A stretch of DNA of 64,000 nt from Planctomycetaceae bacterium (lineage in GTDB: Bacteria > Planctomycetota > PLA2). The stretch covers positions 1 through 64,000 of the forward strand of contig WYBS01000043.1 in NCBI GenBank assembly GCA_011525755.1, written 5' to 3'. This document shows positions 42,151 to 50,025 of this stretch, in pieces. The translations under genes were made by a program, and so were the position numbers. Every line of letters starts with the position of its first letter. Within the stretch, counting starts at the first letter, position 1. A model generated the notes under the pieces. The model saw only the letters and a list, made by a program, of their open reading frames with translations, did not search any database and was not told the DNA's origin.

Positions 42151-44946
42151 ATGAGCCGGCGCCTCCTTCTCCTCCTCGTCCTCGCGGCCGCCCCCGCGTT
42201 CGCGCAGGACAACGCGGAGTGCCTCGAGTGCCACAACGACCCCGAGTTCACGGCGACGCGCGACGGCAAGACCGTCTCGATGTTCGTCGACGAGGCGAAG
42301 CTCAAGGCGTCCGTCCACGCGCGCCAGAGGTGCGTCGACTGCCACGGAGACCTCGACGGGGTCAAGAAGTACCCGCACAGGACGGGCCTCGCGCCGGTCA
42401 ACTGCGGCGACTGCCACGACAAGGAGGGCGAGGCGCACGGGAAGAGCCTCCACGGCCAGGCGCTCAAGAAGGGCGACGAGATGGCGCCCACCTGCTCGGA
42501 CTGCCACGGCCACCACGACGTCCTCAAGCCCGAGGACCCCGCGTCGCCGACGAACCACATGAGGATCCCGCAGCTCTGCGGGACCTGCCACCACGAGGGA
42601 TCCCCGGTCTCGCGCACGCACGAGATCCCGCAGGACCGGATCCTCGAGAACTACTCGGAGGGCATGCACGGCGAGGGCCTCTACAAGAAGGGGCTCGCCG
42701 TCACCGCGGTGTGCACGTCGTGCCACACGTCGCACGACATCCTCCCGCACACCGACCCGAGGTCGAGCATCCACCACGAGAACGTCGCGAAGGTCTGCAC
42801 GCAGTGCCACGTGCAGATCGAGCTCGTCCACCGGAAGGTGATCGAGGGCAAGCTCTGGGAATCCGAGCCCCACAAGATCCCGGCCTGCGTGGACTGCCAC
42901 CAGCCGCACAAGGTGCGGCGCGTCTTCTACCCGGCCGGGATCGCCAACAAGGACTGCCTCACGTCGGAGTGCCACGGGAAGCCCGACCTCGCGATGCGGC
43001 GCGACGGGAAGACGGTCTCCCTCTTCGTGGACGAGGCGGCGTACGCGGCATCGACGCACGGGGAGAGGACCGTGGGCTGCGCCCAGTGCCACGCCGACGT
43101 GGACCCGTCGCACGTGCGCCCCTGCGAGACGGTGAAGAAGAAGGTCGACTGCTCCGCCTGCCACGCGGACCAGGTGACGCAGTACCAGTCGAGCGTCCAC
43201 GGCACCCTCCACGCGAAGGGCGACCCCGACGCCCCGGTGTGCCTCGACTGCCACGACAAGCACGCGACGAAGAGCAAGAGCTGGCAGGACTCCCCCACCT
43301 TCCCGCGCAACGTCCCCGCGCTCTGCGCGCGATGCCACCAGGAGGGCGAGAAGGCGGCGGTCCGGATCCACGGCGATCTCGACATCCCGGGCGCCTACTA
43401 CGAGAGCATCCACGGCACGGCGCTGACCGAGAGCGGGCTTCTCGTCACGGCCACCTGCATCAGCTGCCACACGGCGCACAGCGAGCTTCCGCCCTCCGAC
43501 CCGAACTCGACGGTCCACCCGTCGCGGCTCGCCGACACGTGCGGCCAGTGCCACCACGGCGTCGAGCAGACGCTGATGACGAGCGTCCACTGGCCGGGGA
43601 ACACGAAGACCGACCGCCCGCTGCCCACCTGCAACGACTGCCACAGCTCCCACGAGATCAGCCGCACGGACCGGTCGGACTTCATGACGCGGATCGTGAA
43701 CCAGTGCGGACGGTGCCACGAGGAGGAGTCGGAGACCTTCTTCGACACGTTCCACGGGAAGGTGTCGCGCCTCGGATCGGAGCGCGCGGCCAGGTGCCAC
43801 GACTGCCACGGGACGCACGGGATCCTGCCGCCGTGGGACCCGAAGTCGACGCTCTCGCGCGAGAACGTCGTCGGGACATGCGCGAAGTGCCACTCGGGCT
43901 CCCACCGGCGATTCGCGGGCTACCTGACCCACGCCACCCACCACGACCGCCACACCTATCCGTGGCTCTTCTGGTCCTTCTGGGTCATGACGGCGCTGCT
44001 CATCGGCACGCTGTCGTTCGGGCTGCTCCACACCGTCGCGTGGCTCATCCGCCTGTGGCTGACGCGCGACGAGTGGAGGCCGCACCGGGCCGCCGCGATC
44101 GCCGCCGCGAAGGCGCAGGGCGTGCGGCTCTACCGGCGCTTCGACCGCTACCAGCGCACGCAGCACCTGCTGATGCTGATCAGCTTCTTCACGCTGGCGA
44201 TCTCGGGCATGACGCTCAAGTTCTCGTACGCCGGCTGGGCGGGCGTGGTGGCCACGCTGCTCGGCGGCTTCGACTCCATGCACATGCTCCACCGCGTCGC
44301 GGCGGTGCTGCTCGTGGGCGTCTTCGTCTCCCACCTCGTCGGGGTGAGCCGCGCCCGCAAGCAGCAGGGGAAGACCTGGCGCCAGATGATCTTCGGCCCC
44401 GACTCCCTGATGTTCAACCGGAAGGACCTCGACGACTTCGTCGCGTCGATGAAGTGGTTCTTCGGCGTCGGGCCGAGGCCGCGCTACGGCCGGTGGACCT
44501 ACTGGGAGAAGTTCGACTACTTCGCGGTGTTCTGGGGCGTCGCGGTGATCGGGTGCACGGGGCTCATCCTCTGGTTCCCGGAGGTCGCCACCTACATCCT
44601 GCCCGGTCCCGCGGTGAACGTCGCCACGATCATCCACAGCGACGAGGCGCTGCTCGCGGTCGCCTTCATCTTCACGATCCACTTCTTCAACACGCACTTC
44701 CGCCCGGACAAGTTCCCGATGGACCCGGTGATCTTCACGGGCCGCGTGACGGTCGAGGAGCTGAAGTTCGAGAGGCCGGAGGAGTACGAGAAGCTCGTCG
44801 CGGAGGGCAAGCTCGAGGAGCACCTCGTCGATCCCTTCCCGAAGCCCGTCGAGCGGGGCCTCAAGATCTTCGGGTTCATCGCGCTGGGCATCGGCCTCAT
44901 CCTCATCGGCCTCATCATCTACGCGATGGTCTTCCAGTACCGGTAG
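42151..44946 (+). CDS. Nineteen-heme cytochrome c fused to membrane cytochrome b-like domain
   Basis: 931 residues with a signal peptide ending AAPAFAQ (start 42151; an earlier in-frame ATG has no signal-like sequence). Residues about 24-590 contain 18 CXXCH motifs (the first CLECH, the last CAKCH) and one CX4CH (CLTSECH, about residue 268-274), for 19 predicted covalent c-type hemes. Many further His provide axial ligands. From about residue 603 several membrane helices follow, the second one with paired His (HMLHRVAAVLLVGVFVSHLV), then IHSDEALLAVAFIFTIHFFNTHF, like cytochrome b561 or formate dehydrogenase gamma subunits. I infer a quinol-linked electron conduit that carries electrons across the membrane into a long periplasmic heme wire. 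It ends in a G-quadruplex spacer before the convergent lemA. Confidence 0.9.
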   Translation: MSRRLLLLLVLAAAPAFAQDNAECLECHNDPEFTATRDGKTVSMFVDEAKLKASVHARQRCVDCHGDLDGVKKYPHRTGLAPVNCGDCHDKEGEAHGKSLHGQALKKGDEMAPTCSDCHGHHDVLKPEDPASPTNHMRIPQLCGTCHHEGSPVSRTHEIPQDRILENYSEGMHGEGLYKKGLAVTAVCTSCHTSHDILPHTDPRSSIHHENVAKVCTQCHVQIELVHRKVIEGKLWESEPHKIPACVDCHQPHKVRRVFYPAGIANKDCLTSECHGKPDLAMRRDGKTVSLFVDEAAYAASTHGERTVGCAQCHADVDPSHVRPCETVKKKVDCSACHADQVTQYQSSVHGTLHAKGDPDAPVCLDCHDKHATKSKSWQDSPTFPRNVPALCARCHQEGEKAAVRIHGDLDIPGAYYESIHGTALTESGLLVTATCISCHTAHSELPPSDPNSTVHPSRLADTCGQCHHGVEQTLMTSVHWPGNTKTDRPLPTCNDCHSSHEISRTDRSDFMTRIVNQCGRCHEEESETFFDTFHGKVSRLGSERAARCHDCHGTHGILPPWDPKSTLSRENVVGTCAKCHSGSHRRFAGYLTHATHHDRHTYPWLFWSFWVMTALLIGTLSFGLLHTVAWLIRLWLTRDEWRPHRAAAIAAAKAQGVRLYRRFDRYQRTQHLLMLISFFTLAISGMTLKFSYAGWAGVVATLLGGFDSMHMLHRVAAVLLVGVFVSHLVGVSRARKQQGKTWRQMIFGPDSLMFNRKDLDDFVASMKWFFGVGPRPRYGRWTYWEKFDYFAVFWGVAVIGCTGLILWFPEVATYILPGPAVNVATIIHSDEALLAVAFIFTIHFFNTHFRPDKFPMDPVIFTGRVTVEELKFERPEEYEKLVAEGKLEEHLVDPFPKPVERGLKIFGFIALGIGLILIGLIIYAMVFQYR

Positions 44947-44947
44947 C

Positions 44948-44975
44948 GGGGGTCAGGGGGTCCGGGGGCAGGGGG
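44948..44975 (+). other. G-quadruplex motif filling a convergent intergenic space
   Basis: Four runs of five G on the plus strand at 44948-44952, 44956-44960, 44964-44968 and 44971-44975, separated by 3, 3 and 2 bases. They lie exactly between the cytochrome stop (44946) and the lemA stop (44976). Confidence 0.6.
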
Positions 44976-45536
44976 TCAGATCCGCACGTCGGGGCGCTCG
45001 CGGTGCGAGGCCTCCTCGACCTCCCAGAAGCTCTCGACCCGGAAGCCGAAGAGGGAGGCGACGATCGAGGAGGGGATCGACTGGCAGCGGCTGTTGAAGT
45101 CGCGGACGTTGCCGTTGAAGAAGCGCCGGGCCGCCGCGATCCGGTCCTCCGTGTCCACGAGCTCCTCCTGGAGCGCGAGGAAGTTCCGGTCCGCCTTCAG
45201 CTCGGGGTAGCGCTCCTGGAGCGCAAGCACCTGCCGGAGCGAGGAGATGACCGGGCGCTCGTCCGCCTCCTGGCTCGCGACCGGTCCGTGGTTGGCCGCG
45301 GCCTTCGTGCGCGCCGCGATGAGCCGCTCGAGGAGCTCCCGCTCGTGCCTCGCGTAGCCCTTCACGGTCTCGACGAGGTTGGGGATCAGGTCGTAGCGCC
45401 GCTTCAGCTGGACGTCGATGTTCCTCCAGGACTCCCGGATGTGCTGCCGGAGCCGCACGAGGCCGTTGTACGTGCCGAGGAACCAGCCGAGCACGACGAC
45501 CGCGATGACGATCGGGATCCAGACCGCCTCGCTCAT
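44976..45536 (-). CDS. lemA: LemA family membrane protein
   Basis: 186 residues, standard length. An N-terminal membrane helix (AVWIPIVIAVVVLGWFLG) is followed by NGLVRLRQHIRESWRNIDVQL and KRRYDLIPNLVETVKGYA, the LemA signatures, and by a long coiled coil. Function is not established in the family; it is linked to envelope stress or secretion. The ATG overlaps the stop of the DUF3137-like gene (ATGA), so both form an operon, as is common for this pair. Confidence 0.93.
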   Translation of the reverse strand: MSEAVWIPIVIAVVVLGWFLGTYNGLVRLRQHIRESWRNIDVQLKRRYDLIPNLVETVKGYARHERELLERLIAARTKAAANHGPVASQEADERPVISSLRQVLALQERYPELKADRNFLALQEELVDTEDRIAAARRFFNGNVRDFNSRCQSIPSSIVASLFGFRVESFWEVEEASHRERPDVRI

Positions 45537-46225
45537 GCCGGCCGGTCCTTCCGGAGGTAGCGCGGGAGCCGGTCGAGGAAGCCGTCGGCGTCGAGGAGCG
45601 TGCGCTCGATACTCTCGATCGACATCGTGGTCGAGCCCCGGCGGAAGAGGGCGAGGTTCCTGGAGGCGGTCACCTTGAAGTCCCCGAGGCGGAGGAAGAA
45701 CTCGATCATCTGCGGGTGGAAGACATCGTAGGCGAGCTTCCGGTCCGCCGCCTTCACATGGTACTTGCGGCTGAACTCCTCCGACTCGAAGTCGATGTCG
45801 TCGAAGCCGAAGAACCCTCCCACCTTGTCGAGGAAGTGCTCGGGCCGCACCTCCAGCCGCCCGAGGTCCGCGTCGTGCTCGAGGCAGACGAAGGTCCGGT
45901 GATGGTGGTGCGTGGTCTTGTGCCCCTTCGAGTTCCGGCTGTAGGTCTCGTGGTGGTGGTCGAAGAGGTGCATCCGCCGCCCGTCGAGGATCCCCTCGAC
46001 GACGTTGTAGGCGTAGCGACGCGACCCCTGCTGGAGCGTCGGGAAGTGCCCCTCGTACCGGGCGGAGAGGCCGAAGGGGTCGTTCGTGTAGTAGCGGCAG
46101 CCGAGCCGCTGCGCGAGCGCGCGGAACGCCTCCTGCCGCTTCTTCTTCGCGAGCCAGGACAGGTACGCGACGACGCCGAAGACGACGAGGAAGAGGACGA
46201 CGAGGATGGCCGGGTGGATGTCCAT
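45533..46225 (-). CDS. DUF3137-like membrane protein, partner of LemA
   Basis: 230 residues with one N-terminal membrane helix (AILVVLFLVVFGVVAYLSWL). The soluble part contains YAYNVVEGILDGRRMHLFDH and a His run (KTTHHHHRTFVCLEH), the layout of DUF3137 proteins that neighbour lemA in many genomes. TATAGA (46239-46234) lies eight bases before the ATG, so the transcript is likely leaderless. Function is unknown; the gene pair suggests a shared envelope role. Confidence 0.7.
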   Translation of the reverse strand: MDIHPAILVVLFLVVFGVVAYLSWLAKKKRQEAFRALAQRLGCRYYTNDPFGLSARYEGHFPTLQQGSRRYAYNVVEGILDGRRMHLFDHHHETYSRNSKGHKTTHHHHRTFVCLEHDADLGRLEVRPEHFLDKVGGFFGFDDIDFESEEFSRKYHVKAADRKLAYDVFHPQMIEFFLRLGDFKVTASRNLALFRRGSTTMSIESIERTLLDADGFLDRLPRYLRKDRPA

Positions 46226-46650
46226 CGAGACCGTCTATACCCAGAATCTGTCGGCCTTCTTCTCCCCCTCCGTTAGGAGTCCAGCGGACGGCCCCTCCGC
46301 AGCCGGACCGGAGCAGAGGACCGCGCCCGGCACGGGCGGCCCCGCCGGCCCCCTCGCGCTTGCCCGCGCCCATGGCGTCCATCGTGGCGCGGTGGAACCG
46401 GTCCGGACCGCTGGTCTTGCCCAGGCGCCGGGGAGGGGCCCGAGACAGGACCCGCGCCGACCCACTCCCTCCCTGTGCCCCGGAAGCGCATCACTTCCGC
46501 TGCGTCCAGAAAAAACATCATACTGGCATTCTCCGACGCAACTCCGCACGAACTACCAGGGACAGAGTCAATCGCTTGCTGCTAGACTTCCCCCCCGATG
46601 CGCGGCGAGGCAAGCGGCGCATTCATCCGGGGTACATGGAGGTGTCACAC
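46226..46650. other. Gene-free divergent region with repeat remnant
   Basis: About 425 bases without a convincing frame. It holds the -10 of the DUF3137 gene, a CGGAAG/CTTCCG hairpin (46481-46499), a CGACGCAACTCC segment resembling the intergenic repeats, and the ribosome site of the beta-helix gene. Both outer genes are transcribed away from it. Confidence 0.5.
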
Positions 46651-47745
46651 ATGAAACAGAGGATCGTGCTGGTCCGGGTCGCGGCGGTCGCGCTCCTTCT
46701 CCTCGGCGCCGCGCCGGCGGGGGCGGACACGTTGTGCGTGAAGGAGTCCGGGGGCGATGGATGTTACGCGACCATCCAGGCGGCGATCGATGCGGCAGGG
46801 GACGGGGACGTCATCGACGTGTACCCGGGCGAGTACTACGAGAAGGCGACCGGGAGGACGGTGCTCGCCGACACGCCGGCCGCGAACGGTCCACACCAGT
46901 TCGGCCTGTTCGTGGGGCCGGGACGGGACGGACTGACGATTCGGGGCGTCGACGCGAAGGGACGGCCGATCCTCGACTACCGCGATATCGAGGCGTTCGT
47001 CACGACGAACGCCACGAACAACTTCGGGTACAGCGGCATCTTCGTCGAAGCGGACGGGGTGACCCTGCAGGGGCTGGACATCGGCCCCAACACCCCGGCG
47101 TCGAACAAGACGATCGAGGTGATCGGGGACGACTTCACGCTGAGGGCGTGCGACATCTCCGATCTCGGGGGCTCCGTGTACCTGAACGACTGGCGGTTCG
47201 ACGAGGACGCGAACGTGTCGCACCTCCAGGGCTACCGGATCGAGGACAGCAACTTCCAGGACGGCGCCAGCATCGACCTCGCGAGCGGGGCGGGCTACTC
47301 CGGCGACGTCAAGAGCCGCGTGATCCGGAAGAACAGGTTCGAGAACGGGTACTACTGGCCGTCGATCAGCTTCAACGGATCAGACACGGGCGTCCCCTGG
47401 TTCGTCCACTCGGTCGGCGGCGCGATCATCCGGGACAACACGTTCGTCAACACGTTCACGCTGGCCGAGGACGATGACGAGATCTACCTCCGCACCGAAG
47501 GCCACATCCGCGCGCGCGGCACCTACGACAACACCCAGTTCAACTGGTGGGCCTACCTCAACGAGAACAAGTACGACCAGGCGTACCTGACCGGCCCGAA
47601 GCCGCAGTCCGAAGATGTCCGGACATACTCCTATCCGGGCTCCTACGGAGTGTTCCACGACGTCCGCCGCATCGGCGCACTCCTCGAGGGCGAGGAGGAC
47701 ATCGCCGCGGGCGGCGACAAGATCGTCGCACGGCCGAACGGGTAG
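46651..47745 (+). CDS. Secreted right-handed beta-helix protein
   Basis: 364 residues from the ATG at 46651, chosen for the GGAGGTG site seven bases upstream and a typical signal peptide (VAAVALLLLGAAPAGA). ATIQAAIDAAGDGDVIDVYPGEY is the opening rung of a pectin-lyase-like beta-helix, followed by rungs such as GVTLQGLDIG, FTLRACDISD and RVIRKNRF. There is no obvious lyase or hydrolase triad. It is probably a surface carbohydrate-binding or -acting protein. Codon use is less extremely GC-rich than neighbours (more AAC, TAC), so recent transfer is possible but unproven. It ends in a strong terminator hairpin. Confidence 0.75.
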   Translation: MKQRIVLVRVAAVALLLLGAAPAGADTLCVKESGGDGCYATIQAAIDAAGDGDVIDVYPGEYYEKATGRTVLADTPAANGPHQFGLFVGPGRDGLTIRGVDAKGRPILDYRDIEAFVTTNATNNFGYSGIFVEADGVTLQGLDIGPNTPASNKTIEVIGDDFTLRACDISDLGGSVYLNDWRFDEDANVSHLQGYRIEDSNFQDGASIDLASGAGYSGDVKSRVIRKNRFENGYYWPSISFNGSDTGVPWFVHSVGGAIIRDNTFVNTFTLAEDDDEIYLRTEGHIRARGTYDNTQFNWWAYLNENKYDQAYLTGPKPQSEDVRTYSYPGSYGVFHDVRRIGALLEGEEDIAAGGDKIVARPNG

Positions 47746-47757
47746 AACGGCCAGCCC

Positions 47758-47786
47758 GGCCGACCCCGGACCGTCCGGGGTCGGCC
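47758..47786. terminator. Perfect 13-bp stem-loop between convergent genes
   Basis: GGCCGACCCCGGA (47758-47770) pairs perfectly with TCCGGGGTCGGCC (47774-47786), with a three-base loop. It sits between the stops of the beta-helix gene and the sigma-54 activator. There is no T-run; the stem alone is very stable and symmetric, so it may act on both strands. Confidence 0.65.
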
Positions 47787-47813
47787 GCTCTCGGCCCCCC
47801 CCGGCCCCCCTGC

Positions 47814-49493
47814 CTACAGCCCGGACTCGTCGATCTTCTTCTTGAGCGTCGGGTAGGTGATCCCGAGGAGCTTCGCCGCGCGGGTCCTGTTCCCGCCCGT
47901 CGCCTCGAGCGCCCGCGCGACCATCTCCTTCTCCATCTCCCTGAGCGTCTTCACCTCGCCCGGCGCGCGCGCGGGGCCGCCGAGCCGGATCTCGAGCGGG
48001 AGGTCGTCGGCGTCGATCCGCTCGCCCTTCGCCATCACCGCGCACCGCTCGCAGACGTTCCTGAGCTCGCGGATGTTGCCCGGCCACCGGTACGCATCGA
48101 GCTTCTCGAGCGCCGCCTCCGTGAACCGCTTCCCGAGGAACTCCTCCGCGAGCAGCCGCACGTCGCCCGGCCGGTCGCGGAGCGCGGGGCAGTGGAGCGT
48201 CACGACCGACAGCCGGTAGTAGAGGTCCTCGCGGAACCCGGTCCGGAGGTCGCGGTTCGTCGCCGCGACGATCCGCACGTCCACGCGCGTCGGCTTCGTC
48301 GCGCCCACGCGGTGGAACTCGCGCGTCTCGAGCACGCGCAGGAGCTTCGCCTGGAGCCCCGGCGCGAGCTCGCCCACCTCGTCGAGGAAGATCGTCCCGC
48401 CGTGCGCCTGCTCGAAGCGCCCCGGCCGCGCGCGGTCGGCGCCCGTGAACGCCCCCTTCTCGTGGCCGAAGAGCTCCGCCTCGAGGAGCGTCTCGACGAA
48501 CGCCGCGCAGTTGACGGCGACGAAGGGCCCCCGCGCCCGCGGCGACTGCGCGTGGAGCGCGCGCGCGACGAGCTCCTTGCCCGTGCCCGTCTCGCCGGTG
48601 ACGAGCACGGTCGCCGGGGTCGGGGCGACGCGCGCGATCTCCTCGCGCATCTTCTGGACCGCGGGCGAACGGCCGAGGATCTCATGCGCCGCCGCGGAGG
48701 GAGGAGGGGGGGCTCCGGGGGGGCGGAGGGCGGGCGCGGCCATCGCCGAGAGCGCCGCGAGGAACTCCAGATCGTCCGGCCGGAACGCGTCGCCCGTCGC
48801 GCGATCCACGTAGAGCGCGCCGAACTTCTCGAGCGGCGCGGCCATCGCCGAGAGGATCTTCTCCGTCGCGAGCGAGGTCGCGCCCGGGAGGTCGACGCGC
48901 GGCTCCCTGACGAGGATCGCCTCGCCCTTCGACCGCGCGTGGTCGACGACCGACCGGGAGAAGGGGCCGAGGTTCCCGTCGGGCAGCACGAGCGCGACGC
49001 GGCAGGGCCGGAAGACCTCCTCGATCGCGGCCACGATGCCCTCGCGCAGGCGTTGCGCCGGCGCTCGCAGCACCTCGGCGAACCGGTAGACCGCGCCGAG
49101 CCGGAGCAGCAGATCCTCGTCCGCCCCGGCGACGCGGGCGCCCGCGGGCTCCGCGATGCTCGACTCGATCCGGAGCGGCTCCCCCACCACGGTCGGCCGC
49201 TCCGCCGCCCCGTCCGCCACGAAGACGAGCGTGAGGTTGCGCACCGTGATCTCGTCGCCCGTCTTCAGGACGTGCCGCTCGACCCGCTTGCCGTTCACGT
49301 AGAGCCCGTTGAGCGAGCGCTGGTCGATCGCGACCCAGTCGGCCCCCTCCCGCCGGACGACCGCGTGGCAGCGGCTCGCGGCCTCGTCGAAGACGCGGAC
49401 GTCGCAATCCTCGGCGCGGCCGATCGTGGCCTCTTCCCCGAAGCGGAACTCCTCCGCCGTGGACCTTCCGCGCGCCACCCGCAGCGTGGGCAT
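47814..49493 (-). CDS. Sigma-54 activator with FHA and GAF sensor domains
   Basis: 559 residues. FHA domain at about 20-95 ([33 protein letters not shown]), a GAF-like domain at about 115-285, then the AAA motor: Walker A GETGTGKE, the sigma-54-binding loop GAFTGA, Walker [11 protein letters not shown]. The C-terminal Fis-type helix-turn-helix reads [20 protein letters not shown]. The FHA domain recognises phosphothreonine, so it can link the kinases of the region to sigma-54 promoters, which is inference. CATAAT lies six bases before the ATG (leaderless). It is divergent to the bifunctional nuclease gene. Confidence 0.92.
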   Translation of the reverse strand: MPTLRVARGRSTAEEFRFGEEATIGRAEDCDVRVFDEAASRCHAVVRREGADWVAIDQRSLNGLYVNGKRVERHVLKTGDEITVRNLTLVFVADGAAERPTVVGEPLRIESSIAEPAGARVAGADEDLLLRLGAVYRFAEVLRAPAQRLREGIVAAIEEVFRPCRVALVLPDGNLGPFSRSVVDHARSKGEAILVREPRVDLPGATSLATEKILSAMAAPLEKFGALYVDRATGDAFRPDDLEFLAALSAMAAPALRPPGAPPPPSAAAHEILGRSPAVQKMREEIARVAPTPATVLVTGETGTGKELVARALHAQSPRARGPFVAVNCAAFVETLLEAELFGHEKGAFTGADRARPGRFEQAHGGTIFLDEVGELAPGLQAKLLRVLETREFHRVGATKPTRVDVRIVAATNRDLRTGFREDLYYRLSVVTLHCPALRDRPGDVRLLAEEFLGKRFTEAALEKLDAYRWPGNIRELRNVCERCAVMAKGERIDADDLPLEIRLGGPARAPGEVKTLREMEKEMVARALEATGGNRTRAAKLLGITYPTLKKKIDESGL

Positions 49494-49499
49494 CCCCCC

Positions 49500-49505
49500 A
49501 TTATG
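49500..49505 (-). promoter_or_regulatory. -10 of the sigma-54 activator gene
   Basis: CATAAT on the minus strand with six G residues between it and the ATG. Confidence 0.5.
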
Positions 49506-49561
49506 CGGATCCCGGCGCGGGACGCACCTGCCCGGTGCGCGGGTGATAGACTGCTCGCGCC

Positions 49562-49966
49562 ATGGACCGGATGGTCGAGTGCGAGCTGGCCCGCATCATC
49601 ATCAACGACACGTCCGACCAGCAGTTCATCTTCCTGCGCGAGAAGACGGGGGAGCGGACCTTCCCGATCGTCATCTCCGTCTTCGAGGCGTTCGCGATCG
49701 ACCGGTTCGTGAAGGAGCAGCTCCCCCCCCGCCCCCTCACCCACGAGCTCTTCTTCTCCGTGCTCGAGCAGCTCGGCGTCACGATCGAGCGGACCGAGGT
49801 CACGAAGCTCGAGCGGAGCACGTTCTACGCGAACCTCGTCCTCCGCCGCGGGGCCGAGAAGTTCGACGTGGACGCCCGCCCCTCCGACGCCATCGCCCTC
49901 GCGGTCCGCGCCCGCGCGCCGATCTTCGTCCACGAGGACGTGATCGACGAGGTCGCGGCGAGCTGA
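49562..49966 (+). CDS. Bifunctional nuclease family protein (DUF151)
   Basis: 134 residues. [17 protein letters not shown] and [23 protein letters not shown] are the DUF151 signatures. Members have been reported to act as DNase and RNase in plants and Thermotoga; the bacterial role is unclear. The gene is small for the family because the C-terminal UvrC-type extension is missing. TAGACT (49547-49552) lies nine bases before the ATG. The antiporter gene follows after about 60 bases. Confidence 0.85.
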   Translation: MDRMVECELARIIINDTSDQQFIFLREKTGERTFPIVISVFEAFAIDRFVKEQLPPRPLTHELFFSVLEQLGVTIERTEVTKLERSTFYANLVLRRGAEKFDVDARPSDAIALAVRARAPIFVHEDVIDEVAAS

Positions 49967-50025
49967 CCCCCCGCGCCCCCCTCGATCCCGTTCCCCGGGG
50001 ACCCTCCCGCTACACTCGGCACCGG

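Noticed and set aside
39585-45560. A 1991-codon plus-strand open frame across kinase 3, the SOUL fusion and the cytochrome
   Set aside because: It has no recognisable domain and is out of frame with three well-supported genes; high GC removes stop codons from shadow frames.
46235-46549. Minus-strand frame of 104 codons in the gap before the beta-helix gene
   Set aside because: Low-complexity composition, no ribosome site and overlap with hairpins; it looks like chance.
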